Assembly (NCBI GenBank): GCA_023091735.1
Contig: JALKBU010001249.1
Span: forward strand, 1 to 13,840
Origin: Trichomonas tenax
Lineage: Eukaryota; Parabasalia; Trichomonadida; Trichomonadidae
Direction of reading: 5' to 3'
Length of the DNA stretch: 13,840 bases
Below the pieces are notes generated by a model. That model worked only from the letters and a program-made list of their open reading frames with translations, was not told where the DNA came from and made no database searches. The position numbers and the translations under genes are program-made. This document shows positions 7,357 through 13,840 of this stretch, one piece after another (within the stretch, counting starts at the first letter, position 1; the number at the start of each line of letters is the position of its first letter).

Positions 7357-8919
7357 TCATTTCGGTATAATTTGATCCAAAGGAATTTGAGCTAAGTAAA
7401 CAACTTTAGACTTAAGAACAAACTTAAGTGAATCAGTTGTGATAATTGCATTAAGATTCGATTCTTCGCTCTTTGTGTTGTAAATAGCCCAATTTCTCAT
7501 GACTCTTGCAAAGATAATACCATAAGCAATAGTCTTCGATGTTTTGTTGATTGATCTTTGTCCAATTCCCGAAAGTTCTTTGATTTTATCTTCTGTGTAT
7601 GAATCCAAACATGCTGCAAGCTTCAACAAGAATCCTTCGTATCTGCTTGCTGGATTCTTTGTTATTCCTATGTTGTGGGCAAGAGTGAGACCATTTTCTT
7701 TTTCTTGCTTCAAGAATTCGAGTTGTTTGAGATTATCTAATAGCATGGCTGCGGCAATGAGACAATAAGCGTGATTAAAACTAACAGGAATCACTCGACA
7801 TTCACGGAAATTGCCGAGAAGCTTTGCTATTTTATTCGCTGGCAATTGAATCGCATCCCCAATTGTTTTAATCGCTGAAATATCGACATTTTCTAATGAA
7901 ATAGAATCAAATGGATTCGAGAGAATTCTATTGAAGAATTTTTCTGGTGGAGGAACTTTCTTATATTGCTGCTGTAACACAGGAATGAGAGTATCAAATT
8001 TGCTTGCGACATTCGATGTGATTTGCCAATTTAAAACAGCAGATTCGTTATATCTATCTTTGAGCTTTTGAAGCACGTGTGCTCCAACTTTAGGGAATTT
8101 AGCAGCAAGTTTCGCGGCAATTCCTGCATTCTGTCCATATATCATTCCGAGTTCTCTTAACAATGGCATTGTTGATTTTGCATTTTCGAAACCGTAAACA
8201 ACAGCATCGTATATTGCTTCACGGCTTTGTGATAATTTCACATTGTGTGCTGTTGCATAGCATTCTGCCTCTGTTAATTCATCTTCTATAGCTGATTCTT
8301 GAACTTGTCGCTTTTTATTGCATGGCTGTTTTCTTGACATGTTATCTGTGATGTATATTGAGTTGAGAAGAACTTGATCTCCTTCTTGTTGGCCGCTGCA
8401 TTTTATATCATGATCAACGTTATTTATTTTAAGGTATCCGTAACCTGTGGCTGTTGTATTCTCATTATTTATATATTTTTCGCTAATGGATTTGAATAGA
8501 TTCATCGTTTTCCATTGATTTATGTGAAGATTTTGGAAATTATACAAAATTCTTTCAATTTGTCCCGTGAGAAGATTATGGCGATGCAAATACGATATTA
8601 TGTCTGTTGTGGATATTATTATCTCCTTATTTTTGAGCAATAACAACATTTGCTTGAATTCTTCAGGTAATGGCTGAATCTTTCTGAGAAAATTAAATCT
8701 AAGTATAAATCCATAAAATATAGTGAGAACTATTCCATTTGTGTCCTTAATGCGTCCTGTTACTTTATTATTTGTTAAAAAAAGAACGATTTTAGTCTTT
8801 CTATAAGGATCTTTAAAAAGGCGCGAACAGAACTCCTGGGTGGTCATTTCTTTGCGATGTGCCTCGATGTAACGATGCAAAAGAATCACTTGGCGCCCTT
8901 TTGTGTCGAATTCTTGCAT
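7357..8919 (-). CDS. Orphan protein, about 520 residues, helical
   Basis: The frame is open to 9022, but the first ATG is at 8919; upstream it could begin only at a TTG, unlikely in a eukaryote. TCATA sits directly before this ATG and would leave a 3-base 5' UTR. No signal peptide or membrane segment is seen. Residues 1-193 are AT-rich in codons and include hydrophobic helices. A basic stretch SRKQPCNKKRQ (about 195-205) could be a nuclear signal. The C-terminal 330 residues are helical and Ala/Leu-rich. Two stretches, ISAIKTIGDAIQLPANKIAK with HAYCLIAAAMLL after it, and FLLKLAACLD through TIAYGIIFARVMRN, faintly recall the two cyclin folds of TFIIB-like proteins; this is a weak impression, not a call. 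A second possible start is the ATG at 8340, preceded by a TCACA Initiator-like site, which would give a 327-residue protein. Confidence 0.7.
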   Translation of the reverse strand: MQEFDTKGRQVILLHRYIEAHRKEMTTQEFCSRLFKDPYRKTKIVLFLTNNKVTGRIKDTNGIVLTIFYGFILRFNFLRKIQPLPEEFKQMLLLLKNKEIIISTTDIISYLHRHNLLTGQIERILYNFQNLHINQWKTMNLFKSISEKYINNENTTATGYGYLKINNVDHDIKCSGQQEGDQVLLNSIYITDNMSRKQPCNKKRQVQESAIEDELTEAECYATAHNVKLSQSREAIYDAVVYGFENAKSTMPLLRELGMIYGQNAGIAAKLAAKFPKVGAHVLQKLKDRYNESAVLNWQITSNVASKFDTLIPVLQQQYKKVPPPEKFFNRILSNPFDSISLENVDISAIKTIGDAIQLPANKIAKLLGNFRECRVIPVSFNHAYCLIAAAMLLDNLKQLEFLKQEKENGLTLAHNIGITKNPASRYEGFLLKLAACLDSYTEDKIKELSGIGQRSINKTSKTIAYGIIFARVMRNWAIYNTKSEESNLNAIITTDSLKFVLKSKVVYLAQIPLDQIIPK

Positions 8920-8924
8920 TATGA
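8920..8924 (-). promoter_or_regulatory. Candidate Initiator (TCATA) of the orphan gene
   Basis: The minus strand reads TCATA immediately before the ATG at 8919, with A+1 at 8922. It matches the Initiator consensus, but the implied UTR of 3 bases is shorter than usual. Confidence 0.35.
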
Positions 8925-9651
8925 AAAGTGCCACTTTGGTAGAGGAATTTGATTTCGATTTTTTATTATCATTGTAGGGATGCAATTTTGGAAATATTCC
9001 TGAATTTTTCAGATTCCGTTTTTAAAAACTTCTTTGTCGAATATTTGTTTGTAAAATCCTATTATTTGCCACAAAAACAGAGGATTTTTCAATTTACGTA
9101 TCTGCATGTGTTCTCGTAGAAGTGTCATAAAGTAAAAGTTATGCATCCAAGTGTCCAATTCGAGTGATTTTTTTTGTTTTTTCGTGAACTCTGATCCGAA
9201 AAGTCTAAAAAAGTCAAAAATAAATCAGCCATTCATCAATATAATACACACAGATTACACATATCCACTAAAATTCGATCTCAAATTTGTTCAAAATAAT
9301 ATCAAAAAGTGACCAAAAATAGGGGTTTTCTCCTTTAGCAAGTTTTATTTCGACTTACGTAACAAAATTTGTTTTTTTTTTTAATTCATGGGTAGGGTCA
9401 TGAAAATTTTCCAATGTTAGGGAAAGTCGGGTATATATTTTTAAAAACATTCATTTTTCCATTAAAAACAGTAAAATCAATCAACACTATGGATTTTTTA
9501 GACTGCTTATGTTGAAAATATGGTATATAGCTATAATATGAGGGGCTGCTCCTCAGGGTCCTTGTCACTTTTGTAAGCGATTGCAAATCAATTTTATTAT
9601 TTTTGAAGATTTTGCCTTATTTTTTATTGCCAATACTCAGTATTTAGGTTT

Positions 9652-9672
9652 GAACCCGTTATATTCGGGTTC
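9652..9672. other. Hairpin, 7-bp stem
   Basis: GAACCCG at 9652-9658 pairs with CGGGTTC at 9666-9672 across a 7-base loop. The stem is GC-rich in very AT-rich surroundings. On the minus strand GGGTTCAAACC here resembles a Pol III B box, but no A box lies at tRNA distance. Confidence 0.4.
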
Positions 9673-9823
9673 TCCAACTAAATTTGAATATGAACATTTT
9701 GTTATATCATGAAATAACTACGCATCCAAAGAAGAAATGAAAAACAAACAATTTAATTATACACATGTCGACTTCTATGAAAATTCACGCCTGTAACTAC
9801 ATAATAGTGTTTGACACCAAAAA

Positions 9824-9854
9824 TATTTAGGGGGAGTAACCCTACCCCTAAATA
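9824..9854. other. Hairpin, 10-bp stem
   Basis: TATTTAGGGG at 9824-9833 pairs perfectly with CCCCTAAATA at 9845-9854 across an 11-base loop. No function is evident; it may be part of a decayed mobile element. Confidence 0.45.
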
Positions 9855-10186
9855 AATTCTATAGCCAAAATGGAGCTATATCATCAAAGTGGTATTTATG
9901 TCTACGACCCTACCTAAAAACTTCAATTTGGTTAATCTTTATCATCGATACTAAATCGATTATAAAAAATTCTGTAAGGTATTCACTTTGTCCAAAATCA
10001 TATTTAATCATTTGCAACATATTTTGTGTTATGCGTACGTTAATGATTTCAAACCAATAAAGTCAATATTCATTGATTTCTTTATAAATTTTATAAATTA
10101 AAAATAAAAAAGTTTATTCCAATAAAGGTCTCATTATTCGAATAAAACCCTATTTGGAATAATAAAAAATTAAGAATCAGAATAAT

Positions 10187-10291
10187 TAGGGATGTCCGAA
10201 AAGTTAACTTTTGGGGTGAGTTGCCCGAAAAAACGTATTCTTTCGGGCTCTGCATGAACTAAAAATATACGGGTATTTTCGAACATCCCTA
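10187..10291. mobile_element. hAT-like MITE, 105 bp
   Basis: The ends are inverted copies: TAGGGATGTCCGAAAA on the left and the complement of TAGGGATGTTCGAAAA on the right, one mismatch in 16. The element is flanked by a perfect direct repeat GAATAAT at 10180-10186 and 10292-10298; reading the right end one base shorter makes it an 8-bp duplication AGAATAAT. TAGGG termini and an 8-bp target duplication are typical of hAT elements, so this is probably a non-autonomous hAT-type MITE. Inside are a 14-bp palindrome AAAAGTTAACTTTT (10199-10212) and a perfect 8-bp stem, GCCCGAAA (10223-10230) with TTTCGGGC (10241-10248). There is no coding capacity. Confidence 0.8.
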
Positions 10292-10620
10292 GAATAATCG
10301 ACTTTATGCGCAATTCCTTTTATTAAGAATATTCCAAATTATATTCCAATAAACTCTTTATTCCAATAAACATGGTATTGGAATTAAGAATAGCGAAGAA
10401 AAATTGGAATAGTGCATATCACATGAATTAGTAATATAGCATATTTAAACCATATTAGAAATATTGCATAATGTTTAGAAAAAAAAAAACTTGCTGCTTT
10501 AAAATCTTATAAAAATGGAAAGAACAAAGTGAAAAAGAACGGAGGTTTTTAGACACCCTATATTAACAAGATGATAATAAGGAATAAGAAACGAAGAATC
10601 GTGATGGATTTCGAACCTTC

Positions 10621-10640
10621 TTAAGATATCTTAAGATATC
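10621..10640. repeat. 10-bp tandem duplication at the 3' end of the beta-helix ORF
   Basis: TTAAGATATC occurs twice head to tail and supplies the present stop codon. Ten bases shift the frame, so this is a likely inactivating or tail-altering mutation. Confidence 0.6.
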
Positions 10641-11550
10641 CAATGCATGTTTTAGTTTCTGATTTCTTGGAATCATTTCCATCATTACAATTACCAATTT
10701 CAAAGATTCCAACTGAAACTTTGTCTGAGTTTGTTTTAGGATTTTCGATTTTGACTGTTCCATATGTCGTAGGATTGACACAATAACAATTTTTGACTGT
10801 AATATTACTATTACCATCTGCACAAAAAGTATAATCACATGAATTTTCGAGAAAACAACATTCAATAACATCCATGTTAGAGTTTGATCCTAAATAAATT
10901 AACCAAAAAATATTCCCATCCGCGCGTTTATTTTTTATGAAATTGCATTGTTTAATAAGAAATGATGCTCCACTATAATAAGAAAATGCATTACTAGAAT
11001 ATTTTTCACTTTGGTTCTCAAATGATGAATATTGAAGAAAACTTCCGATTTCTGCATAATCAATATCAAATGAAGATTTATATTGTGCACAATTATTTGT
11101 GAGATTAACATTATCAATTTGGACATTTCCATAGTTTGGATCAATAGTATTTCTACGATTATAGTCACCACAGTCAAAAACACTACAAATTCGAAAATAA
11201 TTTCGTTTATTAGATGAGACACGACATGAATATGCATGCGCATAACTTGATGAAACAGATTTGTAATAACATACACGTTCTTGGATGATTTCGCCCTTGT
11301 TAAAATAAACAGAACCACCTCCTTTAGTTGAAGAACAATTATCAAAAACTGTTGCTTCAATCAATAATTTGGTGGAATCTTGATTGTTTGTAAAATTTAT
11401 GGCACCACTACTTTTCTGTTCAATAAAATTACAAAATGAAACGAAATAAGATGAACCGTTTGAAATTTCGATGTATTCTTGTGAAGATTTGTATGAGATT
11501 TCATTGTGTGTTTCATCGCTGAAGTATGCAGACCAACTATTCTGAATAAA
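10621..11550 (-). pseudogene. Beta-helix surface-protein gene, broken
   Basis: A 309-codon open frame with no ATG start, bounded upstream by a TGA at 11551. The product is Cys-, Asn- and Ser-rich with recurrent turns such as VFDNCSSTKGGGSVYF, SVFDCGDY, CNFIKNKRADGN, CCFLENSCDYTF and ITVKNCYC. This spacing of hydrophobic residues, Cys and Asn is that of right-handed parallel beta-helix proteins, a family expanded in trichomonads and thought to be at the cell surface. The 5' end continues in another frame (to 11594, residues like NNAKNDDLF), suggesting a frameshift near 11555. At the 3' end a tandem 10-bp duplication, TTAAGATATC at 10621-10630 and 10631-10640, shifts the frame; the alternative frame runs to a stop at 10563. 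No membrane anchor is seen. It looks like a truncated, mutated copy beside mobile DNA. Confidence 0.65.
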
Positions 11551-11644
11551 TCATCGTTTTTGGCATTATTCGAATAACTAAAACAAAATGTCAACTTTTA
11601 TTCGAAAAGTTTTTTAAAATTGTCATTTTATTATAATCATTGAA

Positions 11645-11830
11645 TTAAACACTTCTTGAATGATCATCTCTGAGAAACAGTAGTATACAGATTGTGATTT
11701 TTCGAGGTAATCCAAAAATTTGGCTAACCTCAGCAATCGGCTTGTCTAAAATTTATACGCAAAGTCGGCGAAACTCGTTTTTTAACTCACTGGATTAACT
11801 TCTTGCGAAGTTATTGAACCTCAATGTACA
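11645..11830 (-). pseudogene. Transposase-like helix-turn-helix relic
   Basis: One minus-strand frame, broken by stops, reads SSELKNEFRRLCV, stop, ILDKPIAEVSQIFGLPRKIT, then ICILLFLRDDHSRSV and a stop at 11645. The pattern PIAEVSQIFGLPRK resembles the homeodomain-like helix-turn-helix at the start of Tc1/mariner and pogo-type transposases (xxIAEISxxxGxPRxTV), which bind terminal inverted repeats. No DDE catalytic region follows. The N-terminal part lies in the left arm of the inverted duplication and the HTH lies just outside it. Only a short remnant is present, so the family is uncertain. Confidence 0.45.
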
Positions 11831-12554
11831 AAATCCTGTTGTGCATGATATATTAAAGAATTAGCTAACAAAGTCTATATTTCATTAAAATATTAGATAT
11901 ATCTTGCATCAAAAACATTGATTTGCCATGATGTGCTTTACTCATTATAATATATTATATTCACATTGTATAGCATTTTTATAACGTAAAATATGTTTTT
12001 GTCGATGATAAATATGTAAATCTAATCACAAATATGTTTTTTTGAAAAAAAGTATTCCAAGTGTTCACACATAAGCTCTGTGTGTTATTCTCCCAAATAT
12101 AATGATGATTCTTTTTTGAGCGGCTAAATTTGACAAGTTTATTAAATTGAGAAGAATAGAGCAGGAAAATTTGAAAAGAATCATCATTATTTTTGGGAGA
12201 ATAACACACAGAGCTTATGTGTAAACACTTGGAATACTTTTTTTTTTTCAAAAAAACATATTTGTGATTAGATTTACATATTTATCATCGACAAAAACAT
12301 ATTTTACGTTATAAAAATGCTATACAATGTGAATATAATATATTATAATGAGTAAAGCACATCATGGCAAATCAATGTTTTTGATGCAAGATATATCTAA
12401 TATTTTAATGAAATATAGACTTTGTTAGCTAATTCTTTAATATATCATGCACAACAGGATTTTGTACATTGAGGTTCAATAACTTCGCAAGAAGTTAATC
12501 CAGTGAGTTAAAAAACGAGTTTCGCCGACTTTGCGTATAAATTTTAGACAAGCC
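11739..12554. repeat. Large near-perfect inverted duplication (palindrome)
   Basis: The left arm (11739-12115) and right arm (12174-12554) are reverse complements around a 58-base spacer. By eye they differ at two substitutions (near 12066 and 12098) and in the length of one A/T run (7 versus 11). No target-site duplication is seen at the outer edges (CAATC before, ATTTG after). The left edge is continuous with the HTH relic, while the right copy stops within it, so the right arm looks like an inverted copy of the left. The arms have no intact ORF; a 90-codon open frame at 11979-12251 crosses the centre and is not credible. Foldback transcripts from either side would form long dsRNA. Confidence 0.9.
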
Positions 12555-12724
12555 ATTTGTTATTAAAATATATTATTTAATTAATAATTAAAATTCTTAT
12601 GGTAGGGATTTATTAATAGTTTCCTAGAAATTTGTTAAAATAAAAAATATTTTTTATATATTCTGAAAAAATTTATATATTTTTTTCTCTAATAAATAAT
12701 ATTGCAACAACTGCTGAAAAAAAT

Positions 12725-12955
12725 ATGGAGATTATTCATAATAAGAATTTTATACGTAATGTTTTAAATGATTATTATTCGATATTTGAACTTTATAATG
12801 TTTTATATAATGATTATCATAATACAAGAGAAATATTACTTTCTAAAATTAAAAAAGAACATCCTGAAATAATATTTAATATATCAGATGAAGATTATAA
12901 AGAAATTTATACTGATTTTGTTCGTGAATTATTTTCAGATATATTAATTAAATAA
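12725..12955 (+). CDS. Small hypothetical protein, AT-rich
   Basis: 76 residues, ATG to TAA, with acidic and aromatic residues (FELYNVLYNDYHNTREILLS, then KEHPEIIFNISDEDYKEIY). No signal peptide or membrane helix is seen. The composition and the N-terminal FxxLYNxLY pattern loosely recall the start of trichomonad ankyrin-repeat proteins, but no ankyrin repeat follows. Codons are more AT-rich than in the left-hand genes and no Initiator lies upstream. It may be a fragment of such a gene brought in with the nearby repeats, or a chance ORF. Confidence 0.35.
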   Translation: MEIIHNKNFIRNVLNDYYSIFELYNVLYNDYHNTREILLSKIKKEHPEIIFNISDEDYKEIYTDFVRELFSDILIK

Positions 12956-13073
12956 AAATTATTATGAATATTATTTTTGAGCAAATATTTTATCATTAAT
13001 TCCGATATATTTTTGTTGTCACACTTCGAAATATGTTATAACATATATGGCGGAGCAACTTTCTTGTGTAATT
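12956..13073. other. AT-rich spacer with a 16-bp palindrome
   Basis: ATATGTTATAACATAT at 13031-13046 is a perfect palindrome. Nothing else is recognisable. Confidence 0.4.
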
Positions 13074-13145
13074 ACACTAATAGTCTGTTGGCTATAGTAT
13101 CCTCATAACCTCCGGATGTACTAAGTTCGAATCCCTCATATAACG
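13074..13145 (+). ncRNA. tRNA-like Pol III A/B boxes (SINE or tRNA relic)
   Basis: TAGTCTGTTGG at 13081-13091 matches the tRNA A box (D-arm) and AGTTCGAATCC at 13124-13134 matches the B box (T-loop). Their starts are 43 bases apart, almost exactly tRNA spacing. ATCC and GGAT between them could form part of an anticodon stem. The acceptor ends (ACACTAA and ATATAAC) and the T-stem (CTAAG and CCCTC) do not pair, so it is not a functional tRNA. It may be a decayed tRNA, the head of a tRNA-derived SINE, or an internal Pol III promoter for a downstream RNA. Confidence 0.4.
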
Positions 13146-13320
13146 TGCTTTGCTGAATAGAAAATTTAATTAAAAATAAAAAATAATTGCCATAATAACA
13201 CAAGAAAAAAAGTTCCGAATATACGTACGTAAACTGTTCCGAATGTAATGTGATAATGTAACGTGAAAAAATCTGGTAAAATAATGAATAAAATTTATCT
13301 AATATATATTCGTTTAATCA
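13146..13320. other. AT-rich spacer
   Basis: No gene is seen. It contains GTTCCGAAT twice about 20 bases apart, with a TACGTACGTA palindrome between them. Confidence 0.35.
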
Positions 13321-13322
13321 AT

Positions 13323-13527
13323 TGCCTGGGGTTATTGTGGGCAGTGGTTTTGCTATTTTTCCTAATTTTCGAGTGAATGTGGCATGAAATGATTCAGGAC
13401 CTTGTGCTGATCATTTTTTCTCGGCGCACATGTGCGCGAAAATTAGGAAAAAAATCTTGGATATAGTTAGTAATAAGATGTTCGCAGAATTCATGACTGC
13501 GCCGTGGCTACTGCGAACATCTTTTTA
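13323..13527. ncRNA. Structured block, candidate non-coding RNA
   Basis: The block is less AT-rich than its flanks and full of complementary segments. A 16-bp perfect stem joins 13356-13371 and 13437-13452. Within it, 13389-13397 (ATGATTCAG) pairs with 13407-13414 (CTGATCAT) apart from one bulged base, and GCGCACATGTGCGC at 13424-13437 is a perfect palindrome. Downstream, AGATGTTCGCAG at 13476-13487 pairs perfectly over 12 bp with CTGCGAACATCT at 13511-13522, and T residues follow, as in a Pol III terminator. No family (snRNA, SRP, RNase P) is recognised. A foldback mobile element is the alternative. Confidence 0.45.
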
Positions 13528-13721
13528 AGTAATTACTGAAACCACAAATTATAAAAATAATAATTTATTAATACTAATATTTACGACATAGTTAGTTTTA
13601 CAAGTTAGGGTCCCCCATATAGAAAATAAAATATTGAATTTCTTACAAAATTAACGTTAATTTGATTGTGAAATTCCGGACTATATAAAATCTATTCAGT
13701 TTTTGAAAAAAAAAATTTATG

Positions 13722-13840
<119 letters not shown>

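Larger units (their letters stand above)
9000..10562. other. Long gene-free accessory region
   Basis: No gene is supported; the short open frame at 9398-9586 is not credible. It holds hairpins at 9539-9555, 9652-9672 and 9824-9854, a 9-bp inverted pair at 9391-9399 and 9906-9914, a MITE at 10187-10291, and several copies of TATTCCAATAAA or its reverse complement between 10110 and 10420. Confidence 0.5.

Noticed and set aside
7775..7790. Possible 3' splice motif (ACTAACAG) resembling trichomonad introns
   Set aside because: It is on the strand opposite to the gene there, and no matching 5' GTAYGT donor was found; no intron is needed.
8920..8985. N-terminal extension of the orphan gene beginning at a TTG at 8985
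   Set aside because: The frame is open, but no ATG exists upstream of 8919 and a TTG start is unlikely in a eukaryote; TCATA directly precedes the ATG at 8919.
9646..9700. tRNA gene on the minus strand, from a GGGTTCAAACC B-box match
   Set aside because: No A box at the right distance and no acceptor pairing; the sequence is explained by a hairpin.
11979..12251. 90-codon minus-strand open frame across the palindrome centre
   Set aside because: It spans the spacer and parts of both arms, and its composition gives no sign of a protein.
13074..13145. Functional tRNA gene
   Set aside because: Acceptor and T-stems do not pair despite good A and B boxes; kept only as a tRNA-like relic.

Overview
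The window looks like nuclear DNA of a trichomonad (parabasalid) protist, probably a Trichomonas or Tritrichomonas relative. The evidence is very AT-rich intergenic DNA, intronless genes packed on both strands, and very short predicted 5' UTRs. Two genes have a good match to the trichomonad Initiator (TCA+1-pyrimidine-A/T) just before the ATG, and one has a stop codon overlapping a UAAA poly(A) signal. There is no bacterial operon or Shine-Dalgarno logic. The genus is inferred, not proven.

Left part (1-9000), mostly resident genes: a THOC5-like mRNA-export coiled-coil protein (343-951, +); a 323-residue coiled-coil protein of unknown role (1388-2359, +); an Erv46/ERGIC3 cargo receptor of the early secretory pathway (2622-3680, -, start moved downstream on Initiator evidence); a decayed 100-bp-period tandem repeat in its upstream DNA (3759-4190); a three-frame broken gene (4468-4880, +); a small Wee1/Myt1-like kinase with an altered catalytic loop (6148-7050, +); and a convergent orphan gene of about 520 residues (7357-8919, -). 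These genes serve separate housekeeping or regulatory roles and are not an operon.

Right part (9000-13840), accessory and repeat-rich: a hairpin-rich gene-free stretch possibly bounded by a short inverted repeat; a 105-bp hAT-like MITE with a clear target duplication; a broken cysteine-rich beta-helix surface-protein gene; a relic of a transposase-like helix-turn-helix domain; and an 816-bp near-perfect inverted duplication (arms of 377 and 381 bp, two mismatches and one homopolymer indel) that copies part of that relic. Then come a tiny AT-rich ORF, a tRNA-like pair of Pol III A and B boxes (possible SINE or decayed tRNA), a strongly structured 200-bp block that could be a non-coding RNA, and a perfect ACTA tetranucleotide array running to the end of the window.

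No complete new multi-gene system is evident. The most interesting items are the young inverted duplication with its transposase relic, the structured block downstream of the Pol III-like boxes, and the orphan 520-residue protein.
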